Positions 44,093 through 53,162 of a DNA stretch of 64,000 nt are shown one piece after another. This DNA comes from an uncultured Prevotellaceae bacterium (GTDB taxonomy: Bacteria; Bacteroidota; Bacteroidia; Bacteroidales; Muribaculaceae). Location: positions 1 to 64,000 of the forward strand of contig CALGGO010000004.1 in the NCBI GenBank assembly GCA_937916085.1. Direction: 5' to 3'. Position numbers and translations under genes: made by a program. A model generated the notes under the pieces. It ran no database searches. It was not told where the DNA came from and saw only the letters and a program-made list of their open reading frames with translations. Numbering within the stretch: the stretch's first letter is position 1; every line of letters starts with the position of its first letter.

Positions 44093-46606
44093 ATGTTGTT
44101 ATCAGAACTCAAAACCGGTGAAAAAGGCGTAGTCGTTAAGGTCATGGGCCACGGCGGTTTCCGCAAGCGCATCATCGAGATGGGATTTATCAAAGGAAAG
44201 ACCGTTGAGGTGATTCTCAATGCGCCACTGCAAGACCCGGTGAAGTATAAAATCATGGGCTATGAGCTATCGCTCAGGCACGAAGAGGCAGCGATGATCG
44301 AGGTCGTGAGCGGTTCAGAGTACAGAGTACAGAGTGAAGAGCGGAGAGTCGAGAGGGAACATGAAGCTTCAACTGTGAACTATGAACTCTTAACTACAAA
44401 CTATAAGAAGAAACGCCGCACTATCAATGTGGCACTCGTGGGCAATCCCAACTGCGGCAAGACCTCGCTCTTCAACTATGCTAGCGGAGCCACCGAGCAT
44501 GTGGGCAACTACAGCGGTGTCACTGTCGATGCCAAGGAGGGCGTTTGCCACTTCGAGGGCTACACCTTCAACCTCGTTGACCTGCCAGGCACCTACTCGC
44601 TCACCGCCTACAGCCCCGAAGAACTCTATGTGCGCAAGCAGATTATCGATAAGACTCCCGATATTGTCATCAACGTCATCGACTCTAGCAACCTCGAGCG
44701 CAACCTCTACCTCACCACCCAGCTCATCGACATGAACCTGCGCATGGTGTGCGCGCTCAACATGTATGACGACCTGGAGCGTAAAGGCGACAAACTCGAC
44801 ACCACCAAACTAGGGCAACTCTTTGGCGTGCCCATGATACCCACGGTGTTCAAGACTGGTGAGGGCGTGGAGCTGCTGTTCCACATCATCATCAACCTCT
44901 ACGAGGGTGTTGACTACATCGACGACGATGGCAACATCAACCCCGAAATCGCCGCCGAGATTCAGAACTGGCACCGTGAGTACAGCAAGGACATAGAGCA
45001 CGAGGAGGACTTTGCCAGTGGCGGCAAGGTGAGAAACAACGTGTTCCGTCACATCCACATCAACCACGGCGCCGACATCGAGGACGCGATTACCAAAGTG
45101 AGAGCCGAACTCGAGAAGAACTCGCACATACGCCACCGTTACTCACTGCGCTACCTCGCTATCAAGCTGCTTGAGAACGACAGTGATGCCGAAAAGACTG
45201 TGCTAAAGTTACCCAATGGCAAGGAAATCCTTGCCGTGCGCGACGAGCAGACAAGAATCATTAAACTCAGCACTGGCGACGATAGCGAGACCGCCATCAT
45301 GAACGCCAAGTATGGTTTCATAAACGGCGCACTTCAAGAGAGCTTTGTGGAGGGCAACAACCCCGACGCTCACCAAATCACCAAAGTCCTCGACAACATT
45401 GTCACCAACCGTTGGCTTGGTTTCCCGCTGTTTTTCGTGTTCCTGTGGCTCATGTTCTGGGTGACGTTCACGCTCGGGCAATATCCTATGGACTGGATTG
45501 ACATGGGAGTGGATTGGCTCAAAGATTTGGTCAACAACAACATGACCGACGGGCCGCTGAAAGACCTGATTGCCGACGGCATTATAGGCGGTGTGGGCTC
45601 GGTTATCGTGTTCCTGCCGCAAATCCTTATCCTCTACTTCTTTATCTCGATAATGGAGGACTCGGGCTACATGGCGCGGGCGGCATTTATCATGGACAAG
45701 CTCATGCATGGCATGGGACTGCACGGAAAGTCGTTCATCCCCATGATTATGGGCTTCGGCTGCAACGTGCCTGCCATCATGGCTACACGCACCATCGAGA
45801 GCCGCAACAGCCGCCTCATCACCATGCTTGTGCTGCCGTTCATGAGCTGTTCGGCGCGATTGCCTATCTACATTATGATTATTGGCGCGTTTTTCGCCAG
45901 TTACCAGAGCGTGATAATGCTGTCGCTTTATGCCATAGGCATCTTGGTGGCAATCATCATGAGTCGGGTGCTCAAGCGTTTCCTTATCAAGAACGACGAC
46001 ACGCCGTTTGTGATGGAGCTCCCGCCCTACCGCTTCCCTACCGCCAAAGCCATCTGGCGCCACACTTGGTCGAAGGGCAAGCAGTACCTTAAGAAGATGG
46101 GAGGCATCATCCTCGTGGCATCAATCATCGTATGGTTCCTAGGCTACTACCCCAACCACGACGCTTATTCCAACGCTCAGGAGCAGCAGGAGAACAGCTA
46201 TCTGGGGAAGATTGGCAAGACCATCGAACCAGTGTTCACGCCCAACGGCTTTGACTGGAAGCTCGATGTGGGTCTCGTGGCTGGCGTGGGCGCAAAGGAG
46301 ATTGTGGCTTCGACCCTGGGAGTAATCTACAGTAACGACGACAGCTTCAGCGAGGACGACACCATGAGCGACGACACCGCCAAGTACAGCACCCTCAACG
46401 CCAAGATGGCTGCCGACGGCATCACGCCGCTTGCCGCGTTCAGTTTCTTGCTGTTCGTTCTGCTATACTTCCCCTGCCTGGCGACCATCGCCGCCATCAA
46501 AGGAGAGACCGGCAGCTGGAAATGGGCAATCTTCGCCGCCCTCTACACTACAGCCGTCGCATGGATAGTCTCAGCACTAGTCTTCCAAATAGGCTCGCTG
46601 ATATAA
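44093..46606 (+). CDS. feoB: FeoA-FeoB fusion, ferrous iron transporter
   Basis: Imports Fe2+ across the inner membrane. Residues 1-72 are a FeoA SH3-like domain (MGHGGFRKRIIEMGFIKGKT). Residues 74-106 are a linker coded by spacer-type repeat words. Residues 110-280 are the G domain with G1 GNPNCGKTSLFN, G3 DLPGTYSL, G4-like NMYDD and the following helical domain. The membrane part (about 440-837) has two Gate domains with GFGCNVPAIMATRTIE and the paired segment GVGAKEIVASTLGVIY, plus SCSARLPIY. The 837-residue fusion is usual in Bacteroidales, but the linker is not. Confidence 0.96.
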   Translation: MLLSELKTGEKGVVVKVMGHGGFRKRIIEMGFIKGKTVEVILNAPLQDPVKYKIMGYELSLRHEEAAMIEVVSGSEYRVQSEERRVEREHEASTVNYELLTTNYKKKRRTINVALVGNPNCGKTSLFNYASGATEHVGNYSGVTVDAKEGVCHFEGYTFNLVDLPGTYSLTAYSPEELYVRKQIIDKTPDIVINVIDSSNLERNLYLTTQLIDMNLRMVCALNMYDDLERKGDKLDTTKLGQLFGVPMIPTVFKTGEGVELLFHIIINLYEGVDYIDDDGNINPEIAAEIQNWHREYSKDIEHEEDFASGGKVRNNVFRHIHINHGADIEDAITKVRAELEKNSHIRHRYSLRYLAIKLLENDSDAEKTVLKLPNGKEILAVRDEQTRIIKLSTGDDSETAIMNAKYGFINGALQESFVEGNNPDAHQITKVLDNIVTNRWLGFPLFFVFLWLMFWVTFTLGQYPMDWIDMGVDWLKDLVNNNMTDGPLKDLIADGIIGGVGSVIVFLPQILILYFFISIMEDSGYMARAAFIMDKLMHGMGLHGKSFIPMIMGFGCNVPAIMATRTIESRNSRLITMLVLPFMSCSARLPIYIMIIGAFFASYQSVIMLSLYAIGILVAIIMSRVLKRFLIKNDDTPFVMELPPYRFPTAKAIWRHTWSKGKQYLKKMGGIILVASIIVWFLGYYPNHDAYSNAQEQQENSYLGKIGKTIEPVFTPNGFDWKLDVGLVAGVGAKEIVASTLGVIYSNDDSFSEDDTMSDDTAKYSTLNAKMAADGITPLAAFSFLLFVLLYFPCLATIAAIKGETGSWKWAIFAALYTTAVAWIVSALVFQIGSLI

Positions 46607-46826
46607 CCACGAATTTGCACTAATTGTCGGACAATTGACTCAGTGTTGCGACACTTATAATAAACAACTCAAACAACATAAACACAACATTCACAACATT
46701 TTTGTTGATTAAGTTGTTAGCCTGTTGTTTGAGTTGTTTTATATAACCGAGAATATGATGCTACAGAGTCTATTGTCCCTTAATATTTTCAAAAAACAAA
46801 GCTGTGCTCCTTAATTGGATTCTAAA
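46607..46826. terminator. convergent spacer with a 17-bp inverted repeat (46662-46739)
   Basis: AAACAACTCAAACAACA (46662-46678) pairs perfectly with TGTTGTTTGAGTTGTTT (46723-46739) around a 44-base loop that is itself rich in ACAACA and TGTTG and can fold internally. It lies between the convergent feoB and MBOAT genes and ends in a T-run on the plus strand, so it is probably a bidirectional terminator. Confidence 0.7.
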
Positions 46827-48320
46827 TTAGAACTGGCCATAGATGAATGGCTGTACTTCGGCGCTGGAGAACTGGATTACCAGTTGCACGACGATGATGA
46901 ACACCAAGAGTTTTACTATCCAGGGCGACTTGACAAATAGCGTACTTATCATTTCGTAAATCTTCTTTGGCACGAAGTGCAGGGCAAAGATAATGATAAT
47001 AAGATAGCACCACATCTTTCTTGCCGTGAAGAAGGGCACGAGATAAGCAAGGTCGAAGTCGGTGAACGATTTAGACACAACTGTCCACACCGTTTCAAAC
47101 GAGTCAACCCCCAGCATCATCATTGTGAAGCATGCAAAGACAAAAGTGATGAGCCAGCAGAAGAATTTCACCAGCGCATTGTCGCTCGGTAACACGGCGT
47201 CGAGAGGCTTCTTGGTGAGTTTGTGAAGGCATAGCGCCACGCCATGCACACCGCCCCAGGCGAGGAAGTTCAGCGTCTCGCCATGCCACAAGCCACCGAT
47301 GAGCATGGTCACCATGAGGTTGAAATGCTGACGTGGCTTGCCTTTGCGGTTGCCGCCGAGGGGGATATAGACATAATCCTTCAGCCAGCTCGAGAGGGAG
47401 ATGTGCCACCGCCGCCAGAACTCCGTCACGTTCTGCGAGCGGTAAGGGAAGTCGAAGTTGATGCCCAGGTCAAAGCCCATCATGCGCCCCATGCCTATCG
47501 CCATGTCGCTATATCCCGAGAAGTCGCAATAAATCTGCAATCCGAAACCAAGCACCGCCATCGCCAGCTCAAAGCCGCTGTAGCCAGCGGCATTGCCAAA
47601 GGCTATCATGGTGTATTGCCCAAAATAGTCGGCAAAGACAGCTTTCTTGATTACGCCCACAAGCGCCAGCCAAAAGCCGCTATACACCATATTCTTAGTT
47701 GGTGGTTTGTTCTCTCTGAGCTGTGGCAGGAAATGCGAAGCCCTAACGATGGGACCCATCGCCAAAGCCGGGAAGAACGACAGGTAGAAGATATAATCTA
47801 GCCAGTTGTCGGCGGGCTTGATCTTTTCCTTATACACATCAACAACATAGCTGATGGTCTTGAAGGTGTAGAATGAGATACCCAGCGGCAGCACCAAGTC
47901 GAGAGGCTGGAAATTATTGTGCAGCAAGTCGTTGAGACTGGTGACAACCGCATCGCTGTACTTGAAGAAGCACAGGATGCCCACCGAGAGGACTATGCTT
48001 AACGTGAGCCAGAACCGTTTCATCTTGACGGTGGGCTCTTGCGAAATCTGTTTCGCAATGAACCAGTCGATCACCGATGTGGCAACCAGCAGCAAGAAGA
48101 ACAGCCCACTCGACTTATAGAAGAAATACAGACTGAACGCAACGACAAAAATCATCATCTGAGTCCTGCGCGACTTCAACAGTCCATATATCGGCAAGAA
48201 AAAGAGGAAAAGCACCCAGAACAGCCCGCTATTGAAAAGCAGCGGGTTCTGAGGATCGTAACTCAAAATGTGCCCTATGTTTTGGAACAATGTTGATAAA
48301 TCAAATGTCGTTGCGTCCAT
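46827..48320 (-). CDS. MBOAT-family O-acyltransferase (AlgI/DltB type), locus 1
   Basis: A 497-residue polytopic protein with about 11 membrane segments. It moves an acyl group from a cytoplasmic donor to the outer side of the inner membrane. The MBOAT core has LPLGISFYTFKTISYVVDVY, GPIVRASHFLPQL, QIYCDFSGYSDMAIG, FWRRWHISLSSWLKDYVYI, PLGGNRKG and the catalytic histidine in GGLWHGETLNFLAWGG (about residue 345). The last residues are SSAEVQPFIYGQF. A C-terminal hexapeptide with this tyrosine is the acyl-shuttle form known for some MBOAT systems. The SGNH gene that probably accepts the acyl group lies directly upstream. Confidence 0.93.
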   Translation of the reverse strand: MDATTFDLSTLFQNIGHILSYDPQNPLLFNSGLFWVLFLFFLPIYGLLKSRRTQMMIFVVAFSLYFFYKSSGLFFLLLVATSVIDWFIAKQISQEPTVKMKRFWLTLSIVLSVGILCFFKYSDAVVTSLNDLLHNNFQPLDLVLPLGISFYTFKTISYVVDVYKEKIKPADNWLDYIFYLSFFPALAMGPIVRASHFLPQLRENKPPTKNMVYSGFWLALVGVIKKAVFADYFGQYTMIAFGNAAGYSGFELAMAVLGFGLQIYCDFSGYSDMAIGMGRMMGFDLGINFDFPYRSQNVTEFWRRWHISLSSWLKDYVYIPLGGNRKGKPRQHFNLMVTMLIGGLWHGETLNFLAWGGVHGVALCLHKLTKKPLDAVLPSDNALVKFFCWLITFVFACFTMMMLGVDSFETVWTVVSKSFTDFDLAYLVPFFTARKMWCYLIIIIFALHFVPKKIYEMISTLFVKSPWIVKLLVFIIVVQLVIQFSSAEVQPFIYGQF

Positions 48321-48466
48321 ATTATTTTAGTAAACAAGTTAAGGAGTTAACAAGTTGACAAGCCAATAGCAATTCGTTTATCGTTTATCGAAGACAGTGA
48401 TGAGATTAAAGGCAACGCACTCTAAACTCTAAACTTCAATTTCTGAAGTGCACTTCAGAAATTGAA
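48321..48466 (-). repeat. SGNH-MBOAT spacer with a perfect 32-bp palindrome (48435-48466)
   Basis: TTCAATTTCTGAAGTG and its exact complement abut at GTGCAC and lie directly against the SGNH stop codon. Next come GTTTAGAGTTTAGAG, a 31-base block (48388-48418) that is identical to one at 49295-49325, then CGATAAACGATAAACGA, and GCTTGTCAACTTGTTAAC before the MBOAT start. The palindrome can form a 16-bp stem and may be a terminator without a T-run. Confidence 0.85.
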
Positions 48467-49261
48467 TTATCTAAGCGGCTGTAGCAACTCTAGTTTGGTG
48501 GGACGGGCGGTCTCGCCAGCTGGCGGTGCTTCTAGGCGGATGGGGTGAGCCGACTTAGTCATTATCCACTTGCAGATGCGGTCGGCCCACAATATCGACG
48601 AGTCAGCCTTAGGATGAGCGCCATCTTTCTTGCGGTTGTAATGCTGGTCGGGGGTATATGAGAGATAGAAGCAGCCAGCAGGCACACTCTCGCTAATCAT
48701 GTCGTTGATGCCGGTGTCGTCCTTCCAGTTAGGAGGACCTATCCAGACGTAAGGGATATTCCCCATCTGTTTTATAATCTCATCGACATACTTCTGCCTC
48801 TTCTGCCTAATGTCACGGATAAACAGCTCGTTGCCACCAAGAGTAATCAAGATGTAATCGGGTTTATACTTCTTGATATAGTCTTTGAGCGTGGTGCGTG
48901 TGCCATAGACCTCGGTTGATGAGCTGTACCACACCACGCAATACAGGGTGTGCCCATTCTGCTTGGCGTAGGCGGACATGCGGGGGAAGAGGCACTCCAC
49001 CATCGAGTCACCAATGAACAAGATGGTCTTCTTGGTGGTGTCCATCTCCACTTTGCCCGATTTCTTTTGTGGCGGCAACGGCACTTTCGCGCCAGGTTTG
49101 GCGACACGGTGCTGCCCGGAAGCAAAGAGCGTCTCGTTAAACGTGCCCTTCTTGATCTCGGTATCTCCAAGCTTCAGTTCCAAATCGGAATTGGAGAAAG
49201 CATAAAACACGCCTAACCCCACAAGCAGGATGGCACAAATCGCAAAATAGGCTTTCTTCAT
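48467..49261 (-). CDS. SGNH-type hydrolase/acyltransferase, locus 1
   Basis: A 264-residue membrane-anchored protein (anchor about 5-24) with an SGNH domain: GDSM at about residue 83 (ILFIGDSMVECLFPRM), GGNE in ILITLGGNELFIRD, and the Asp-His pair in KDGAHPKADSSILWADRI. The domain sits outside the inner membrane. With the adjacent MBOAT it forms the pair seen in alginate, peptidoglycan and teichoic acid acylation (AlgI/AlgJ or PatA/PatB types). The MBOAT delivers the acyl group and the SGNH serine transfers it. The proline-rich C-terminal tail (RLEAPPAGETARPTKLE) is unusual. It lies after the murein-peptide genes. Confidence 0.88.
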   Translation of the reverse strand: MKKAYFAICAILLVGLGVFYAFSNSDLELKLGDTEIKKGTFNETLFASGQHRVAKPGAKVPLPPQKKSGKVEMDTTKKTILFIGDSMVECLFPRMSAYAKQNGHTLYCVVWYSSSTEVYGTRTTLKDYIKKYKPDYILITLGGNELFIRDIRQKRQKYVDEIIKQMGNIPYVWIGPPNWKDDTGINDMISESVPAGCFYLSYTPDQHYNRKKDGAHPKADSSILWADRICKWIMTKSAHPIRLEAPPAGETARPTKLELLQPLR

Positions 49262-49374
49262 TATTTAGTAAACAAGCTGATAGTAATTCGTTTATCGAAG
49301 ACAGTGATGAGATTAAAGGCAACGCGCTCTAAACACTAAACTCTAACCTCTAAACTGCGCGAAGCGCTCTAAAC
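49262..49374 (-). repeat. epimerase-SGNH spacer, near-duplicate of the SGNH-MBOAT spacer
   Basis: Order on the minus strand: GTTTAGA, GCGC-TTC-GCGC (adjacent to the stop codon), three TTTAGAG words, the 31-base block at 49295-49325 (identical to 48388-48418), TCGATAAACGAATTACTATC, AGCTTGTTTACTAAATA, then the SGNH start. Both ends match the spacer on the other side of the SGNH gene, so this gene sits between direct repeats. Confidence 0.85.
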
Positions 49375-50505
49375 TCATTTAATGAGCTTAACACCGATGC
49401 CGGGAATGTCGTGAAGCGTGATTTTGCCGTTCTCCACTGTCATGCCCTCGAAGCGGTCGTTGGCGATAAGGAGGTTTCCGTCAAGGTCGGCGAAGTCAAC
49501 TACTGGCGACAGGTTGGCGGCGGCAGTAACGGCACACGAAGTCTCGGTCATACAGCCAATCATCACCTTCATGTCGAGGGCACGCGCCAGAGTCACCATC
49601 TTGTGGGCCTCGTAAAGACCGGTACTCTTCATCAGTTTGATGTTGATGCCGTCATACACACCCTTGAACCTCACGATGTCGGGCAAGCGCTGGAACGCCT
49701 CGTCGGCGATGATGGGCAGTGGCGAGCGCTCACGCAGCCAGGCAGTCTCGTCAATCATAGTCTTGTCAAATGGTTGCTCCACAAAGATGCAGCCACGCTC
49801 CTTGAGCCAATAGCACATTTCAAGCGCATGCTCTTTATTTGTCCAACCCTGATTGACATCTACACAAATGGGCACATCGGTCATGCTCTTTATGATTTCA
49901 ACAGTCTCCTGGTCATTGTCAAGACCCATCTTAACCTTCAGGAGCTTATAGGGAGAAGCCTCTTCCACCTTTTGGCGTACCACCTCTTCGGTGTCGATGC
50001 CTATGGTGAAACTGGTCACGGGAGCATTATCGGGATTATAACCCCAAATCTTGTACCAAGGCTGCCCCATAATCTTGCCGAGCAGGTCGTGAAGGGCGAT
50101 ATCCACACTCGCCTTGGCGGCACGGTTGTTGGGAGCCACATTATCAACGTAGGTCAAGATATCCTCAATCTTGAAGGGGTCGTTAAACTGACTCAGGTCA
50201 AGGCTGCTCAAAAACTTGGTTACGCTCTCAACGCTCTCGCCAAGATATGGCGGCATTGACGCCTCGCCATAGCCCACGATGCCGTCATACTCAAGCTTCA
50301 CCTGAACGTCGGGCGTAGTGGTGCGGCTGTAGCGTGCCAAGTTGAACGCATGGCGCAATTTTAACTCGTATGGCTCAAACGAGAGGTTAAGCCTACCTGT
50401 TTTTGCCACTTTCTTTGTGGCTTTTCCCTTTGCGGAGATTGAAATAGGGGCTGAGGCAGCAATCAAGCCAAGACCAGTGCCCACAAGAAAATTTCTTCGA
50501 TTCAT
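49375..50505 (-). CDS. dipeptide epimerase (L-Ala-D/L-Glu type), exported
   Basis: An enolase-superfamily enzyme of 376 residues that isomerises murein dipeptides so they can be hydrolysed. Visible motifs are the KVKMGLDNDQ lysine pair, the metal ligands in CVDVNQGW, VEQPF and IADEAFQ, and the KLMKSTGLYEA segment with the second base. The N-terminus has a Tat-like twin-arginine signal (MNRRNFLVGTGLGLIAASA), so it is exported folded. It lies downstream of NlpC/P60 and transglutaminase genes, which fits a pathway that cuts murein peptides and epimerises Ala-Glu. Actual substrate range is inferred from family and context. Confidence 0.9.
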   Translation of the reverse strand: MNRRNFLVGTGLGLIAASAPISISAKGKATKKVAKTGRLNLSFEPYELKLRHAFNLARYSRTTTPDVQVKLEYDGIVGYGEASMPPYLGESVESVTKFLSSLDLSQFNDPFKIEDILTYVDNVAPNNRAAKASVDIALHDLLGKIMGQPWYKIWGYNPDNAPVTSFTIGIDTEEVVRQKVEEASPYKLLKVKMGLDNDQETVEIIKSMTDVPICVDVNQGWTNKEHALEMCYWLKERGCIFVEQPFDKTMIDETAWLRERSPLPIIADEAFQRLPDIVRFKGVYDGINIKLMKSTGLYEAHKMVTLARALDMKVMIGCMTETSCAVTAAANLSPVVDFADLDGNLLIANDRFEGMTVENGKITLHDIPGIGVKLIK

Positions 50506-50580
50506 GTTATTATATTTTAGTTTAATTATTAGCTATGAAATTTCGTTTGTTCGAGTTCTCGAGTTCTCGAGCATTCGAGA
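50506..50580 (-). repeat. short TCGAATGCTCGAGAAC word string
   Basis: The spacer between NlpC/P60 and epimerase carries TCTCGAATGCTCGAGAAC, a second CTCGAGAAC and CGAACAAACGA on the minus strand, then AT-rich sequence to the epimerase ATG. It shares the TCGAATGCTCGA word with the hisS-regulator spacer at 13970-14058. Confidence 0.65.
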
Positions 50581-51744
50581 CTAGTGGCAACTGATACTCC
50601 AAAAGAAATACCAATCGTGGTCTCGCACATATTTTATGCCCTTAGTGCCAACCATGCCGTTGATGCGGCTAATTGAGAGCGGGCTGTAGAGATAGTCAGG
50701 AGCATCAGGATTCAAGTCGTTGATTTTCACCTGGCCCGAGCAATGTATGTACTTGCCGTCGCGCAGATAGAGTCCTACATGCGTTACACGACCAGTCTTG
50801 CTGTTGCCAAAGAACAGCAGGTCGCACAGCTGCGCATCATGCCAGTCGGCAATCTTCTTTCCAGTTAGTGCCTGCTGCGACGCGTCACGCTGCAAGATAA
50901 TGCCGTTAGAGAAATAAGAAACCTTGGCAAGACCTGAGCAGTCGGTGACCTTTGTTGATGTTCCGCCCCACAGGTAGCTTGATCCCATCATGCGGCGAGC
51001 AGTCTTTTCTATCTTATTGAGGTCGAGAGGTTGCTGCGCCCACTTGTCAAATTTCTCCACACTCGACGTTTGCACCCATCCTGTGCGACCGTCGGGAGTG
51101 GCAAGTTCTATCCACTTGCCTTTCTTGCTCTTGAACTGTAAAATATTGCCAAGCACCAAGTCACTTACAGTCTCGTCGCCTTTCGGTTTAGTTACCAGTT
51201 GCTCATCATAGACAGTAACAATATAGCGTTCTGACATCCTCCACTCTTCAAAAGTCGTTTCGTTAAGGAATAAAACCGAACTCTCTGGAACGTAAGCTAT
51301 ATAATCGTCGGGGCATTGCACGCGAAGCCAGTCCCCCACTTCCTCTATCACTCTCAATGGAGTACCCATCACACCCTGAGTGGCAATTTCGCCCGAATGC
51401 TTGGGGTCACATCGCAGAGTAGCAATAGATAGTTTTACTAAAGCCCACTCCTTTTCGGCAGGAATGTTTTCTTCCAAGACCTTTACGCTATCAATAAAAG
51501 TAAGATTATATAGATTTAGTTCTTTATTAATCAAATATTTTTGGTAAGAGTTTCCTACAGTGCCTTTAACAACAGGAATCTCAGTGCTATCTGAAACTGT
51601 AATGTTCCATATCGCTACCCTTGCATCAGGAGCTACTCGCGCCTTGAGTTGTCCAAGAACAGTGTTAACGTTAATGTCAAAATCATTGGCCACTGCAGTT
51701 AGTGATAAAAGAGCGACCAAAATCATTGTTAAAATTCTTCTCAT
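50581..51744 (-). CDS. SH3 / NlpC-P60 murein peptidase
   Basis: A 387-residue exported protein (signal MRRILTMILVALLSLTAVA). Two bacterial SH3-like domains occupy about 90-245 (WLRVQCPDDYIAYVP, WIELATPDGRTGWVQ). The C-terminal NlpC/P60 cysteine peptidase domain (250-385) has the nucleophile in YLWGGTSTKVTDCSGLAKVS, the histidine in VTHVGLYLRDGKYIHCSG, and a further polar residue after. Enzymes of this layout cut D-Glu to diamino acid bonds in murein peptides. The start codon overlaps the stop codon of the transglutaminase gene (ATGA), so translation is coupled. Confidence 0.92.
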   Translation of the reverse strand: MRRILTMILVALLSLTAVANDFDINVNTVLGQLKARVAPDARVAIWNITVSDSTEIPVVKGTVGNSYQKYLINKELNLYNLTFIDSVKVLEENIPAEKEWALVKLSIATLRCDPKHSGEIATQGVMGTPLRVIEEVGDWLRVQCPDDYIAYVPESSVLFLNETTFEEWRMSERYIVTVYDEQLVTKPKGDETVSDLVLGNILQFKSKKGKWIELATPDGRTGWVQTSSVEKFDKWAQQPLDLNKIEKTARRMMGSSYLWGGTSTKVTDCSGLAKVSYFSNGIILQRDASQQALTGKKIADWHDAQLCDLLFFGNSKTGRVTHVGLYLRDGKYIHCSGQVKINDLNPDAPDYLYSPLSISRINGMVGTKGIKYVRDHDWYFFWSISCH

Positions 51745-53162
51745 CTTTCTATTTTGTCTATCGAGTTAACAATCAAATGCGATTTCCAAGTGTCGTAGTA
51801 GAGGTTGCCTTTACGCCACTCTACCTCACCAGGCTGGAAATCGACAGTCTCACTGCGGATATACTTCTTCTCGGGACTAAGCTTGTCGCCAATGGCCTCG
51901 TTGGATGCCATGCGATACACGTCGATGCCAGTGGTATAATAGCTGTTCATGGGTGTGCCCACAGCGCTTCGGCCGAAGGACTGGTCAGTAGGCACCCAGC
52001 CAATACCCTCAAAATAGGTCTCTGCCCAGTCGTGCCAGTTCACCTCATCGGGGTGTAGCATCCAACCACTCTCCCACCGTGCGGGGATGCCGAGGCTGCG
52101 AACCAGAGTTATATACATCAACGCTACCTGGCCGCAATCGCCATGACCGTTGGCCATCACATACTCGGGCATATTCTTGATGGTGCTATACTCGCGAGCG
52201 CCAGCCCACGGATAGCTCATTGATATCCAGTCAAAAATCTTGGATGCCTGAAGCACGGGATTGGTCTCTCCTTCCACTATCTCCCGAGCTAGAGCGCGGG
52301 TGTCGTCGGTAATCACAATGTGTGGAGGATAATCGCCAGTAAACTCCTTATATTCGGGAGTCTCGGTCTTATAAGGTTCAAGCATCGCCAAGAGGTCTTG
52401 CTGGCAGATGTGGCGCTCAGCGACATCGTAGCTGAAGGTGTATTCAAAATGCGTGGGTTTGCCTTTCTCGGCAACGCCTTCCATATACACCGTGTGATGC
52501 TTGCTGCCCTGGCTGAACGTGACATTGCGGTTGCTGCTCTCAAGCTTAATGTTTTTCTGCCTCAAATTCTCGTAAGGGAATGGCATCCACACCCGCAGCG
52601 TCTCGCCGGCGGGAACAGCGTCGGCATTGACATCGAGATAGAAGGTGATGTTCATGTGCCTCCAGTCGCGCAGTCCGTTCTCATCGGCGGACGACTGCAT
52701 CGCCTCAAGGTAATACTTGCGGCGGGTGTTGTAAGTCTCCATCTTATCGGCGTCGTGGTCTTCTTTCAGCTCGTCGGCAAGCAGCCACAGGTTCCTAACC
52801 GACTTGCGGAACCACCACTCTTGACCGTCGATAATCATATATTCTATCTTCTTGTCTCGTTTCCACTTGGCGATTTGCAGATCGGTGACATCAGGCATCT
52901 TTTCTTTAATAAGATTAATGCCCGAGTCAGGCGTCATGGTGAAATCCTTCCTGATTCTAGTCATGATGGTGTTGAGCGAGTCAATTCTCACCTCTTCGGC
53001 GGCTCTCACTTTTTTGGGCAACGACTGCATAAATTTCTCGGCTTTCTTAAACTCGCCGTTGTCCATCATGATCTCTACCTGACTCACCCAGTTGGTTTGA
53101 GCCACTACTAATGATGCACTCAACATTGCCAGCAACAACAAAATAGTCCTAAAGTTTTTCAT
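51741..53162 (-). CDS. exported transglutaminase-like protein
   Basis: A 473-residue protein with signal peptide (MKNFRTILLLLAMLSASLVVA). The N-terminal half is a helical and beta-rich region, and the papain-like transglutaminase domain occupies about 285-410. Its triad is visible: Cys in GHGDCGQVALMYITLVRSLG, His in NWHDWAETYF and Asp in GWVPTDQSFG. In bacteria these domains are usually peptidases or amidases rather than crosslinkers. It is the first gene of the murein-peptide run on this strand and overlaps NlpC/P60 by 4 bases. Confidence 0.88.
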   Translation of the reverse strand: MKNFRTILLLLAMLSASLVVAQTNWVSQVEIMMDNGEFKKAEKFMQSLPKKVRAAEEVRIDSLNTIMTRIRKDFTMTPDSGINLIKEKMPDVTDLQIAKWKRDKKIEYMIIDGQEWWFRKSVRNLWLLADELKEDHDADKMETYNTRRKYYLEAMQSSADENGLRDWRHMNITFYLDVNADAVPAGETLRVWMPFPYENLRQKNIKLESSNRNVTFSQGSKHHTVYMEGVAEKGKPTHFEYTFSYDVAERHICQQDLLAMLEPYKTETPEYKEFTGDYPPHIVITDDTRALAREIVEGETNPVLQASKIFDWISMSYPWAGAREYSTIKNMPEYVMANGHGDCGQVALMYITLVRSLGIPARWESGWMLHPDEVNWHDWAETYFEGIGWVPTDQSFGRSAVGTPMNSYYTTGIDVYRMASNEAIGDKLSPEKKYIRSETVDFQPGEVEWRKGNLYYDTWKSHLIVNSIDKIER

